This document shows, in pieces, positions 24,596 through 33,329 of a stretch of DNA of 64,000 nucleotides; position 1 is the first letter of the stretch, and the number at the start of each line of letters is the position of its first letter. The position numbers and the translations under genes were made by a program. Source of the stretch: JALYLC01 sp035696365 (GTDB lineage Bacteria; Actinomycetota; Thermoleophilia; Gaiellales; JALYLC01); the NCBI GenBank assembly GCA_035696365.1, contig DASRQS010000131.1:1-64000 (forward strand), given 5' to 3'. The notes under the pieces are model-generated. The model worked only from the letters and a program-made list of their open reading frames with translations. It made no database searches and was not told where the DNA came from.

Positions 24596-25423
24596 TCAGC
24601 CGCGCCGCGGCGACGACAGCCGGCCGACGAACGTGACGTTCAGGTTGCCCGACCTGAACGGATCCGTGTCGATGGCCGCGTGCGCGTAGCCGGCGCTGCG
24701 CACGGCCTCGCCGATGGCGCGCCGCAGCTCGGCGTCGGCCAGGGCGCGGGAGAGGTCCGGCTCCGGCAGCTCGAGCTTGCCGAGGTCGCCGTGGTGGCGG
24801 ACGCGCAGCACCGAGAAGCCGAGCGCGCGCACCGCCTGCTCGGCGGCGTCGATGCGCGCGAGCGTGGCCGGGTCGACCGGCGTGCCGTAGGGCACGCGCG
24901 AGGCCAGGCACGGGCTCGCGGGCTTGGCGGCGCTGGGCACGCCGAGGGCGTGGGCGAGCGCGCGCACCTCCGCCTTGCCGAGCCCGGCCTCCAGCAGCGG
25001 ATGGACGACGCCGTGCTCCCCGGCGGCGATCAGGCCGGGGCGCCAGTCGCCCTGATCGTCGGCATTCGCGCCCGAGGCGAGCGCCGCGTAACCGCGCTCC
25101 TGGGCGAGCGCCGCCAGCGAGTCGTAGAGCTCGCTCTTGCAGTGGTAGCAGCGGTCCGTGTCGTTCGCTCGATAGCCCGGGCGGGCGAGCTCGTCGGTCG
25201 TGATGACCTCGTGGGCGATGCCGACCGCCTCGGCCACCGAGCGCGCGCCGGAGAGCTCACCGGCCGCAAGCGCAGGGGAGACCGCCGTGACGGCCAGCGC
25301 GCGGTCGCCCAGCGCACGCTGGGCGAGCGCAGCGACGAGCGAGGAGTCGACGCCGCCCGAGAGCGCCACAACGACGCTACCGAGCTCGCGCAGCCGCGCC
25401 TCGACCTGCTCCTGCGCGCTCAC
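24596..25423 (-). CDS. larE: LarE, ATP-dependent sacrificial sulfur transferase
   Basis: 275 residues. PP-loop ATP motif VVALSGGVDSSLVAALA lies at residues 18-34, then RCYHCKSELYD and ASGANADDQGDWRPG typical of LarE/NadE-related PP-loop enzymes. The cysteine in ASPCLASRVPYGTPV occupies the position of the cysteine that LarE gives up as sulfur donor in the Lactobacillus enzyme. LarE activates the pyridinium dinucleotide carboxylates as adenylates and installs sulfur. GTG start overlaps the larC stop by 4 bases. Confidence 0.93.
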   Translation of the reverse strand: MSAQEQVEARLRELGSVVVALSGGVDSSLVAALAQRALGDRALAVTAVSPALAAGELSGARSVAEAVGIAHEVITTDELARPGYRANDTDRCYHCKSELYDSLAALAQERGYAALASGANADDQGDWRPGLIAAGEHGVVHPLLEAGLGKAEVRALAHALGVPSAAKPASPCLASRVPYGTPVDPATLARIDAAEQAVRALGFSVLRVRHHGDLGKLELPEPDLSRALADAELRRAIGEAVRSAGYAHAAIDTDPFRSGNLNVTFVGRLSSPRRG

Positions 25424-26598
25424 GCCCCGGCCTCCGCCGCAGCCAGCGCTGCGGCCCAGACGCTCTTCACCGGCCGGCCCAGGGCGGCGGCGGCGCGTGC
25501 GCAGTCGTCGTGCTCGGGCGAGAGGTTCACGACCTCGCCGTCGAGCAGGCCGAGCTTGACCCGCACGCTGTGCCCGTCGACGGTGACGTCGCGGAAACGG
25601 CGCTCCAGCTCGAGCCGCTGATGGCGCGACATGCGCACGCCGAGCGACGTCGTCTCGCGCAGGATCGCCTCGCCGACGGCGTGCGCGTCGTCGGGCCGCG
25701 CCATCGCCGACAGGACGACGCCCGGGCGTCCCTTCTTCATCAGCACGGGCGTCGTCCAGACGTCCAGGGCGCCGGCGGCGAAGGCGCGCGCGGCGGCGTC
25801 GGGGACGAGCTCGCCCGGCGTGTCGTCGAGGTTCGTCTCGATCACGATGACCTCGCCGCCCAGAGCCCCCGGCTCGCTGAGCTCGCCCACCAGGACGCGC
25901 ACGATGTTGGGCACCTGCGGCATGTCCCGGGTGCCGGCTCCGTAGCCCACGCCCTCGAGGGTCATCGGGGGGATGGCGCCGTAGCGCTCCACCGTTGCCG
26001 CGAAGAGCGCGGCCGCGGTCGGCGTGACGAGCTCGACGCCCAGATCGAGCGGGACGAGCGGCGCACCGCGCAGCAACTCGAGCGTGGCGGGCGCGGGCAG
26101 CGGCAGCCGGCCGTGCGAGGCCTCGACGAATCCGCGCGAGCACGGGACGGGCGAGCACTCGACGCGGTCGATGCCGAGCTCCTCGAGGGCGAGCGCGACG
26201 CCGCACACGTCCGCCAGCGCGTCGAGGCCGCCGACCTCGTGGAAGTGCACGAGCTCGGGCTCGCTGTCGTGCATGCGCGCCTCGGCCTCGGCCAGCAGGC
26301 GGAAGGCGTCGTGGGCGCGCCGCGCCGCGCGCTCCGGCAGGCGGGCCGCGTCGATCAGCTCGCGCATGTCTGCGAGGTGGCGATGGACGTGCTCCTCGTG
26401 GGGCATGAGCACCTCGACGCGGCGGGCGGAGATGCCGTGGCGCACCGCGCGCCCTACCTCCAGGTCGAGGCCCTCGACGCCCAGGGCACGCACGTGCTCG
26501 GCCATCCGCTCGGCGCCGGCGCCGGCGTCGATGAGGGCCGCCAGCAGCATGTCGCCGGCAGCTCCGCCGACGCAGTCGACGTAGGCCACGCGTGTCAC
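25420..26598 (-). CDS. larC: LarC, nickel-pincer cofactor cyclometallase
   Basis: 392 residues covering the whole LarC. N-terminal VDCVGGAAGDMLLAALIDAG, a histidine-rich loop (HEEHVHRHLADM) and HFHEVGGLDALADVCG are LarC nickel-site features; ETNLDDTPGEL begins the C-terminal half. In Lactobacillus plantarum LarC is made by frameshifting between two reading frames; here one uninterrupted frame encodes both halves. It inserts nickel into the dithiolated pincer nucleotide using CTP. The GTG start overlaps the larB stop by 4 bases. Confidence 0.94.
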   Translation of the reverse strand: MTRVAYVDCVGGAAGDMLLAALIDAGAGAERMAEHVRALGVEGLDLEVGRAVRHGISARRVEVLMPHEEHVHRHLADMRELIDAARLPERAARRAHDAFRLLAEAEARMHDSEPELVHFHEVGGLDALADVCGVALALEELGIDRVECSPVPCSRGFVEASHGRLPLPAPATLELLRGAPLVPLDLGVELVTPTAAALFAATVERYGAIPPMTLEGVGYGAGTRDMPQVPNIVRVLVGELSEPGALGGEVIVIETNLDDTPGELVPDAAARAFAAGALDVWTTPVLMKKGRPGVVLSAMARPDDAHAVGEAILRETTSLGVRMSRHQRLELERRFRDVTVDGHSVRVKLGLLDGEVVNLSPEHDDCARAAAALGRPVKSVWAAALAAAEAGA

Positions 26599-27269
26599 GA
26601 GGCGCCCGCCGCCCGCCGTGCGATGCGCGCGGCGATGGTGCCCGCACCGAAGCCGTCGTCGATGTTCACGCAGGCCACGCCCGCGGCGCAGGAGGAGAGC
26701 ATCGCCAGCAGCGCCGTGACGCCCCCGAACGACGCGCCGTAGCCCGTGCTGGTCGGCACGGCGATCACCGGCGCCGGGACGATGCCGCCGACGACGCTCG
26801 CGAGCGCGGCGTCCATGCCCGCGATCACGATCACGCAGTCGGCCTTGCGCAGCGCCGGGGCGACGGAGAGGATGCGGTCGAGCCCGGCCACGCCGCAGTC
26901 CTCGTGCAGCTCGACGTGCGTGCCGCACAGCTCGGCGCGGATGCGCGCCTCGTGCGCGGCCGGAGCATCGGAAGTGCCCGCCGAGACGATGGCGACGCGT
27001 CCCGCGGCGGCCGGCGGCGCGACGGGAATCCAAGCGCAACGGGCGCGCTCGTGCTCGAGCGCGCCGGGATCGACGCGCCTCACGGCTGCGCGCGCCGCCT
27101 CGTCGGCGCGGGTCACCAGCACGGAGCTCGCGCCGCCGTCGCGCAGCGCCCGCACGATGGCCTCGATCTCGTCCGGCGTCTTGCCCTCCGCCAGCACCGC
27201 CTCCGGGGCCCCCTGCCGCGCATCGCGCTCCAGGTCGACCTTCGCGAAGCCGAGGTCGGCGAAGCTCAC
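26595..27269 (-). CDS. larB: LarB, pyridinium-dicarboxylate synthase
   Basis: 224 residues with a C-terminal PurE-like (AIR carboxylase) domain. SAGTSDAPAAHEA and GMDAALASVVGG form the nucleotide region, and STGYGASFGG then CAAGVACVNIDDGFGAG contain the conserved cysteine that attacks nicotinic acid adenine dinucleotide. LarB carboxylates and hydrolyses NaAD to start nickel-pincer synthesis. GTG start overlaps the IclR gene stop by 4 bases, so the regulator leads the cofactor operon. Confidence 0.93.
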   Translation of the reverse strand: MSFADLGFAKVDLERDARQGAPEAVLAEGKTPDEIEAIVRALRDGGASSVLVTRADEAARAAVRRVDPGALEHERARCAWIPVAPPAAAGRVAIVSAGTSDAPAAHEARIRAELCGTHVELHEDCGVAGLDRILSVAPALRKADCVIVIAGMDAALASVVGGIVPAPVIAVPTSTGYGASFGGVTALLAMLSSCAAGVACVNIDDGFGAGTIAARIARRAAGAS

Positions 27270-28051
27270 GCGCCGACTGCCCCCGCGCCCGCCGCGAGCG
27301 ACGAGCCCTGCGAGACCTCTGCCGCGGCACGCACCACGAGCCCGCCCAGCCGGTCGACGCCCAGCTCCTCGAGCCGGAAGAGCGGCACGCAGATGTTGAT
27401 CGAGGCGACCGCGCGGCCGTGCGCATCGATCACGGCCGTGCCGACGCCGCCGACGTCGTGGCGGAAGCCGCCGCGGTTGATCGCGAAGCCTCGCGCGCGC
27501 ACGCGCTCGAGCTCCGCCTCGAGTCGCTCGAGACTCGGGATCGAGGCCGACGTCGGGCGCGGAAGCGGGTTCGGCAGCAACGCCCGCACGCGTTCGAACG
27601 GCAGCAGCGCGAGCTGCGAGAGACCGCCCGAGACGCAGTGGGCGGGCGCGCGCTGCCCCATCGTCCCGACCGAGCGGACGGGCTTGGAGGACGGCACCTG
27701 CTCGACGTAGACCACGTCGCTGCCCTCGAGCACCGTGAGCTGAACGGTTTCGCCCGTCTCGTCGCGCAGGGCCTCCATGGCCGGGAGCGCTTCGCGGCGG
27801 ACGTCGAAGCTCGTGTGCACGCCCGTCGCGAGCAGCAGGCAGCGCGGCCCGAGCCGGTAGGAAGAATCCTGATTCTGGACGACGAAGCCGCGTGCCTGCA
27901 GGGTGCGCGCCAGGCGGAACGCGGTGGCCTTCGCGCAGCCCGTGCGATTGGCCAGCTCGGTGGCGCCGAGCGGCCCGTGGCGCGCCAGCTCCTCGAGCAG
28001 GCGCAGCGCCCGGTCGACCGAGGAGAGCGCGGTTCCCTCTGCTGTCGCCAC
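27266..28051 (-). CDS. IclR family transcriptional regulator
   Basis: 261 residues. N-terminal winged helix-turn-helix (ALRLLEELARHGPLGATELA, then TGCAKATAFRLARTL) and the IclR effector domain with SVGTMGQRAPAHCVSGGLSQ and RGFAINRGGF. It is divergent from the molybdenum hydroxylase operon and first gene of an operon with larB, larC and larE. GTG start with TATCCT 6 bases upstream, so leaderless. It is a candidate to bind the TTCCG-type sites in this gap and in front of two further operons. Effector unknown; aromatic or hydroxy acids are usual for the family. Confidence 0.93.
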   Translation of the reverse strand: MATAEGTALSSVDRALRLLEELARHGPLGATELANRTGCAKATAFRLARTLQARGFVVQNQDSSYRLGPRCLLLATGVHTSFDVRREALPAMEALRDETGETVQLTVLEGSDVVYVEQVPSSKPVRSVGTMGQRAPAHCVSGGLSQLALLPFERVRALLPNPLPRPTSASIPSLERLEAELERVRARGFAINRGGFRHDVGGVGTAVIDAHGRAVASINICVPLFRLEELGVDRLGGLVVRAAAEVSQGSSLAAGAGAVGA

Positions 28052-28057
28052 GGCGCG

Positions 28058-28063
28058 AGGATA
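28058..28063 (-). promoter_or_regulatory. -10 element TATCCT (minus strand), leaderless promoter
   Basis: TATCCT on the minus strand, 6 bases before the IclR GTG. Confidence 0.5.
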
Positions 28064-28067
28064 GCGC

Positions 28068-28103
28068 GTTCCGGCTCGCGGCACCTGTTTATCATCCCGG
28101 AAC
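28068..28103. promoter_or_regulatory. Candidate IclR operator between divergent operons
   Basis: GTTCCGG (28068-28074) and CCGGAAC (28097-28103) are exact inverted repeats; the first also forms TTCCG-N5-CGGCA, one base from the TTCCG-N5-CGGAA arrangement seen at 37914-37927 and 51674-51688. The right arm ends directly at the GTG of the hydroxylase gene, so binding there would block its start. Confidence 0.5.
28090..28095 (+). promoter_or_regulatory. -10 element TATCAT, leaderless promoter
   Basis: TATCAT ends 8 bases before GTG 28104, between the two arms of the candidate IclR operator. Confidence 0.5.
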
Positions 28104-30506
28104 GTGGCGACCCGGACCAGTCCACGCGAGCAGGCGCCTGGACACGTCGGCCGCCCAGCGCTGCGCATCGAGGACGACGCCCTCCTGCGCGGCCAGGGCT
28201 GGTTCGTGGACGACCTCGACCCGCTGCCCAACACGGGCTGTGCCGCGGTCGTGCGCTCGCCCTTCGCCCACGCCCGCATCGGCGCCATCGACGCCTCTGC
28301 GGCGCTCGCGCTGCCGGGCGTGATCGGCGTCGTCACCGGGGCCGACGTGGCTGCGCGCTCGCAGCCCTTCGGGTCCGCTCTCGGGCCGGGCATCGTCCAC
28401 TACGCCGCCGCGGTCGACGTCGCCCGCTACGTCGGCGAGCCCGTCTGCGTGGTCGTCGCACGCGACCGCTACCTCGCCGAGGACGCGGCCGAGCGGGTGC
28501 TCGTCGACTACGAGCCCCTGCCGGTGGCGGCGAGCGTCGAGGCCGCGATGGACGAGGACGCGCCGCTCCTCCACCCGGCTACGGGCTCGAACGTCGTCAG
28601 CGATCGCTCCTTCCGCTACGGCCAGCCCGATGCGGCCTTCGCGGAAGCCGCTCACGTCATACGCGAGCGCTTCCGCCACCCCCGCTCTTCGGCCACGCCG
28701 GTCGAGTGCTACGGCGTGATCGCTCACTGGCAGAACGGCGGCGTGACCGCCTGGGCCAATTTCCAGGGCCCGTTCACGCTGCACGGCGTGGCGGCCGCGG
28801 CGCTCGGGATCCCGGGCGCGAAGCTGCGGCTGCTGACGCCGTCGGAGAGCGGCGGGTCGTTCGGCACCAAGGCGGCGGTGCTGCATTCGGTGGTGCTGAT
28901 GGCGATCGCGTCGCGTTGCCTGGGCGTGCCCGTGCGCTGGACGGAGGACCGCAACGAGCACCTGCTGGCAGCTTCCATGGCCACTGAGCGGACGAGCGTG
29001 GTCGAGGCCGCGTTCTCCGCTGACGGCAAGCTCCTCGGCCTGCGGCTCGATCTGATCGACGAGGTGGGCGCCTACGTCCGCGCGCCCGAGCCGGCCACGC
29101 TCTACCGCATGCACGGCTGCCTGACCGGCGCCTACGACGTGCAGGACCTGGCGGTGCGCAGCCGCGTGGTCGTCAGCAACCGCGCGCCCTCGGGCCTCAA
29201 CCGGGGCTTCGGCGGCCCCCAGCTCTACAGCGCGCTCGAGGGGACGATGCACATCGCCGCGCGGCGGCTCGGGATCGACCCGGCCGAGCTCGCCCGGCGC
29301 AACCTCGTGCTGGCCGGGCAGATGCCCTATCGCGCCGCCGCGGGCGCTGTCTACGACTCGGGCGACTACCAGGCCTGCCTGGACCGGGCGCTCGAGCTCG
29401 CCGGCTACGACGAGCTACGGGCTGAGCAGGCCGCGGCGCGCGCCGAGGGACGCCTGCTCGGCATCGGGCTGGCCTGCGTGGTCGAGCCGAGCGTCTCCAA
29501 CATGGGGTACATCACGCTCGCGCAGACGGCCCAGGAGCGGGCGGCCGGGCTGCCCAAGAGCGGCAACTCCGAGGGCGTGACGATCGCGATGGGCGCGCAG
29601 GGCGGCGTCACGCTTCGCATCACGACCACGCCGCAGGGGCAGGGGCACCGCACCGTGGCGGCGCAGGTCGCGGCCGACGTGCTCGGCATCGACCCCGAGC
29701 AGATCGACGTGCGCACCGACGCCGACACGACGGCCAACCCCTGGACGGTCTCCTCCGGCAACTACTCCAGTCGCTTCGCCGTGATGGGAGCGTCCGCGGT
29801 GCACCTCGCCGCAACGCGGCTGGCCGAGCGCCTGCGCGCGCTCGCCGCCCCGCTGCTCGGCTGCGCGCCCGAGGATGTGGAGCTGACGGGCGGGGCGGCT
29901 CGGGCGCGCGGGGACGAGGAGTACGCCGTGCCGATACGGCGGCTGGCCGGCTCCGCGCACTGGCATCCCAGCGACCTCACGGGTGAGGCCGCCGAGGGGC
30001 TTGCGCTGACGGTCACCTACACGCTGCCCATCTCGCCGCCGGATGCCGACGACCGCGTCAACTCCTCGGCCTGCTACGGCTTCGTGGCCGACGTGTGCGT
30101 CGTCGAGATCGATCCCGAGACGGCCGAGGTCGCGGTGCGCACCTACGTCACGGTGCACGACGCCGGCCGCTTGCTCAATCCGCTGCTGGCCGACGGTCAG
30201 GTGCGCGGCGGACTCGCGCACGGGCTCGGGGCGGCGCTGCTCGAGGAGCACCGCTACGACGCGGACGGCAATCTCATGACGGCGACGTTCCTCGACTATC
30301 TGCCCCCCACGGCGACCGAGCTGCCGCGCGTGGTCTCGGCCCACCTGGAATCCCCGTCGCCGCTCACGCCGCTCGGCGCCAAGGGCCTCGGCGAGGGCAC
30401 GACCATGAGCGCTCCGGCGGCCATCGCCAACGCCGTGGCCGACGCGCTCGGGGTGGAGCACGTGGAGCTGCCCGCCACACCGCAGCGGATCTGGGAGCTG
30501 CTGTGA
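28104..30506 (+). CDS. Xanthine dehydrogenase-family molybdopterin-binding large subunit
   Basis: 800 residues covering both halves of the large subunit. The a/b hammerhead domain fills the N-terminus, then SGGSFGTKAAV, the substrate-channel motif LNRGFGGPQ, the molybdopterin stretch QGQGHRTVAAQVAADVLGI, and GAKGLGEGTT near the C-terminus with the catalytic glutamate. The copper-site CSFR loop of aerobic CO dehydrogenase is absent, so it is not a CODH. The enzyme hydroxylates an aromatic or heterocyclic carbon with water-derived oxygen. First of six genes overlapping by 4 bases with CoA ligase and hydratase, suggesting ring activation followed by beta-oxidation-like steps. Confidence 0.93.
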   Translation: MATRTSPREQAPGHVGRPALRIEDDALLRGQGWFVDDLDPLPNTGCAAVVRSPFAHARIGAIDASAALALPGVIGVVTGADVAARSQPFGSALGPGIVHYAAAVDVARYVGEPVCVVVARDRYLAEDAAERVLVDYEPLPVAASVEAAMDEDAPLLHPATGSNVVSDRSFRYGQPDAAFAEAAHVIRERFRHPRSSATPVECYGVIAHWQNGGVTAWANFQGPFTLHGVAAAALGIPGAKLRLLTPSESGGSFGTKAAVLHSVVLMAIASRCLGVPVRWTEDRNEHLLAASMATERTSVVEAAFSADGKLLGLRLDLIDEVGAYVRAPEPATLYRMHGCLTGAYDVQDLAVRSRVVVSNRAPSGLNRGFGGPQLYSALEGTMHIAARRLGIDPAELARRNLVLAGQMPYRAAAGAVYDSGDYQACLDRALELAGYDELRAEQAAARAEGRLLGIGLACVVEPSVSNMGYITLAQTAQERAAGLPKSGNSEGVTIAMGAQGGVTLRITTTPQGQGHRTVAAQVAADVLGIDPEQIDVRTDADTTANPWTVSSGNYSSRFAVMGASAVHLAATRLAERLRALAAPLLGCAPEDVELTGGAARARGDEEYAVPIRRLAGSAHWHPSDLTGEAAEGLALTVTYTLPISPPDADDRVNSSACYGFVADVCVVEIDPETAEVAVRTYVTVHDAGRLLNPLLADGQVRGGLAHGLGAALLEEHRYDADGNLMTATFLDYLPPTATELPRVVSAHLESPSPLTPLGAKGLGEGTTMSAPAAIANAVADALGVEHVELPATPQRIWELL

Positions 30507-31369
30507 AGCCCTCGCCGCTCGTGCTCGAGCGCCCGTACTCGCTGGAGGAGGCGTTGGCACTGCTGGCCGAGCACGGCGACGACGCCAAGGTCATCGCCGG
30601 CGGCCAGAGCCTCGTTCCCCTGCTCAACTTCCGCCTGGCCGCGCCCGCCGTGCTGGTCGACCTCAACCGGCTGCCCGCGCTCGCCGCGATCGACGTCGCG
30701 GACGGCTCGGTGCGCGTGGGCGCGCTCTGCTCCCAGCGGGTGCTCGAGCGCCACGGCGCGGCGCTCGCCGCGTGCCCGCTGCTGCCGCTCGCCCTGCCCT
30801 ACGTCGGGCACGTCGCGACGCGCAACCGCGGCACCGTCGGCGGATCCATCGCGCACGCCGATGCCGCGGCGGAGTTGCCGCTGCTGCTGCAGACGCTGGG
30901 CGGATCGGTCGAGGTCACGGGGCAGTCCGGCGCACGCCTGGTGCCCTCCGAGGAGTTCTTCGTGTCGCACCTGACGAGCTGTCTCGAGCCCGACGAGATC
31001 GTGACGGAGGTGCGCTTCCCGGCCGCCGGGGCGCTCTGGGGGGCCGGCTTCGCCGAGGTCGCGCCGCGCCACGGCGACTACGCGGTCTGCGCCGTGGCCT
31101 GCGCGCTGCGCGTCGAGAACGGAGTGGTCGCGGAGGCGCGCCTGGGAGCCGGCGCGGTCTCCGACCGGCCGCTGCGCCTGACCGCGGCCGAGTGCGCGCT
31201 CGCCGGCACGCGCTGCGAGCCGGCCGCGCTGGCGGCCGCCGCGGAGGAGGCGCGTGGCGGCGTCGACCCGGCCGACGGCATGCACGCCTCCGCCGAGTAC
31301 CGGCGGCACCTCACGGGCGTGCTGGTCGGCCGGGCCGCCCACCGGGCCTATGCGACGGCGGCGCCGTGA
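30503..31369 (+). CDS. Molybdenum hydroxylase FAD-binding subunit (CoxM-like)
   Basis: 288 residues. FAD motifs IAGGQSLVPLLNFRLA near residue 32 and RNRGTVGGSIAHADAAAELP near residue 105 are both intact, followed by the CO_deh_flav_C domain. It passes electrons from the iron-sulfur subunit to the final acceptor. GTG start overlaps the large-subunit stop by 4 bases (GTGA); its stop likewise overlaps the next gene. Confidence 0.95.
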   Translation: MKPSPLVLERPYSLEEALALLAEHGDDAKVIAGGQSLVPLLNFRLAAPAVLVDLNRLPALAAIDVADGSVRVGALCSQRVLERHGAALAACPLLPLALPYVGHVATRNRGTVGGSIAHADAAAELPLLLQTLGGSVEVTGQSGARLVPSEEFFVSHLTSCLEPDEIVTEVRFPAAGALWGAGFAEVAPRHGDYAVCAVACALRVENGVVAEARLGAGAVSDRPLRLTAAECALAGTRCEPAALAAAAEEARGGVDPADGMHASAEYRRHLTGVLVGRAAHRAYATAAP

Positions 31370-31833
31370 GCGAGCTCGCGCTCACGATCAACGGCCGCAG
31401 CGTCCACCAGCAGGTCGACGACCGCCTGCTGCTGTCCGACTTCCTGCGCCACTCGCTCGGCCTCCGAGGCACCCACGTGGGCTGCGAGCACGGGGTCTGC
31501 GGCGCGTGCACCGTGCGGCTCGATGGCCGCGCGGTGCGCTCCTGCCTGATGCTCGCCGCGCAGGCAGAGGGCTGCCACGTCGAGACGGTCGAATCGCTGG
31601 CCGCTCCCGAGGGGCCGCTCTCGGCGCTGCAGGACGCCTTCCGGCGCCACCACGCGCTGCAATGCGGCTTCTGCACGCCGGGCATCCTCATGAGCGCAGG
31701 CGAGCTGCTGGCAGAGGGCGGCAAGCCGACGCGGCGCGAGATCGAGGAGCTGCTCTCGGGCCACCTCTGCCGCTGTACCGGCTACGAGTCCATCGTGAAC
31801 GCCATCGCCGAGGTCGCGGGGAGCGAGCCGTGA
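31366..31833 (+). CDS. Molybdenum hydroxylase 2Fe-2S subunit (CoxS-like)
   Basis: 155 residues. The plant-ferredoxin cluster is CEHGVCGACTV plus a later cysteine in VRSCLML, and the second cluster is CGFCTPG with CRCTGYESI. Both [2Fe-2S] sites are complete. With the large and FAD subunits it forms an L-M-S heterotrimer. GTG start, 4-base overlaps on both sides. Confidence 0.96.
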   Translation: MSELALTINGRSVHQQVDDRLLLSDFLRHSLGLRGTHVGCEHGVCGACTVRLDGRAVRSCLMLAAQAEGCHVETVESLAAPEGPLSALQDAFRRHHALQCGFCTPGILMSAGELLAEGGKPTRREIEELLSGHLCRCTGYESIVNAIAEVAGSEP

Positions 31834-33329
31834 ACCTCGGCGAGCATCTCCTGGCCTGCGCGGAACGGCATCCCGAGGCCGTCGCATTGGTCGACGGGGA
31901 ACGGCGGATGACCTACGGCGAGCTGCTCGAGACCGCCCGCTCGACCGCCGGGGGTCTCGCGGCGCGCGGCGTCCGGCCGGGCGACCGGGTGACTGCAGCG
32001 CTCAAGAACCGGCTCGAGACCGCCGTCCTCTACTGGGCGTCGCAGTGGCTCGGTGCGGTCTTCGTGCCGCTCAACTGGCGCCTCCGGCCCGAGGAGCTGA
32101 CCTACTGCGTGGGCGACTGCGGGGCCGCCATCCTGGCCGTCGAGGAGGCCTCCGCGGACGCGGCCTCGGCGGTGCTGGGCACGCCGCTGATCGCGATCGG
32201 CGGAACCTCCGCGGGCCGGCCCCTCGACCCGCTCGACGGGCCCGACCGCCCGGCGGCGATAGACGAGCGCGAGCACGCGCTGATGCTCTACACCTCGGGC
32301 ACCACCGGGCGGCCGAAGGGCGTGCCGCGCTCGCACCGGGCCGAGCGCTCCGCGGCGCTGGCGCAACTCGTCCAGCTGGAGCTCGGGCCCGGCGACCGCA
32401 CGCTCGGCGTGATGCCGCTCTATCACACGATGGGCATGCGCTCCCTGCTCGCGGCCAGCGCCTGCGGGGGCCTGTTCTGCGTCCAGTCCGAGTTCCGCGC
32501 GGACGCCGCGCTCGATGCGGTCGAGCGGGAGCGCCTGACCTCGCTCTACCTCGCTCCGACGCTCTTCCACGACCTCGTCGCCGCCCAGCGCGAGCGGCCG
32601 CGCGACGTCTCCAGCGTGCGCGCGCTGGCCTACGCGGGGGCGCCCATGGCGGGCGTGCTGGTCGAGCGCTGCGTGGAGGCGTTCGCGCCCGAGGCCTTCG
32701 TCAACCACTACGGCTCGACCGAGATCTACACGTTCACGATCCACGGCGATCAGCGCGCCAAGCCGGGGTGCGCGGGCCGCGCCGCGCTGAACGCTCGCAT
32801 CCGGCTCGTCGCGCCCGTCGAGGGCGCGGCGCCGTCCGACGTCGTCCCGCCCGGCGAGGTCGGGCAGGTGGCCTGCGCGCTCTCGAGCGACGAGGCCTTC
32901 GGCGGCTACTGGAACCGGCCCGACGCCGATGCGCGGCAGATCCGGGACGGCTGGTACTTCCCCGGAGACCTCGGCCAGCTCGATGCCGACGGGGATCTCT
33001 ACCTGGTCGGCCGCATCGACGACATGATCGTCTCCGGCGGCGAGAACGTGCACCCGCTCGAGATCGAGGAATGGCTCGTGCGCCATCCGGGAGTGGACGA
33101 GGCCGCCGTCGTCGGGGAGGAGGACGAGCGCCTCGGGCAGCGCGTCGTCGCCTACGTCGTCTGCGCCGGAGCGGTCACGGCGGACGTGCTCGACGCGCAC
33201 TGCCTCGCCTCGCCGACGCTCGCGCGCTTCAAGCGGCCACGCGATTACCGTTTCGTCGACGCCTTGCCGAAGAGCGCATCGGGCAAGCTCCTGCGCCGCC
33301 TGCTGCGCACGACCGAGGAAACCACATGA
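31830..33329 (+). CDS. Acyl-CoA synthetase (AMP-forming, class I)
   Basis: 499 residues. AMP-binding P-loop YTSGTTGRPKGVPRSH near residue 155, the A5 motif YGSTEIYTF, GWYFPGDLG, the hinge IVSGGENVHPLEIE, and the catalytic lysine in SASGKLLRR at the C-terminus. It activates a carboxylic acid with ATP and CoA; benzoate- or fatty-acid-type ligases are the nearest kinds. Placement after the molybdenum hydroxylase suggests the hydroxylated acid is turned into a CoA ester. GTG start with 4-base overlap. Confidence 0.94.
   Translation: MNLGEHLLACAERHPEAVALVDGERRMTYGELLETARSTAGGLAARGVRPGDRVTAALKNRLETAVLYWASQWLGAVFVPLNWRLRPEELTYCVGDCGAAILAVEEASADAASAVLGTPLIAIGGTSAGRPLDPLDGPDRPAAIDEREHALMLYTSGTTGRPKGVPRSHRAERSAALAQLVQLELGPGDRTLGVMPLYHTMGMRSLLAASACGGLFCVQSEFRADAALDAVERERLTSLYLAPTLFHDLVAAQRERPRDVSSVRALAYAGAPMAGVLVERCVEAFAPEAFVNHYGSTEIYTFTIHGDQRAKPGCAGRAALNARIRLVAPVEGAAPSDVVPPGEVGQVACALSSDEAFGGYWNRPDADARQIRDGWYFPGDLGQLDADGDLYLVGRIDDMIVSGGENVHPLEIEEWLVRHPGVDEAAVVGEEDERLGQRVVAYVVCAGAVTADVLDAHCLASPTLARFKRPRDYRFVDALPKSASGKLLRRLLRTTEETT

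Noticed and set aside
25420..26598. Programmed frameshift in larC
   Set aside because: The frame is continuous through both LarC halves.
28104..30506. Aerobic CO dehydrogenase
   Set aside because: The copper-site loop with CSFR is missing; the sequence at that place is LNRGFGGPQ as in other hydroxylases.
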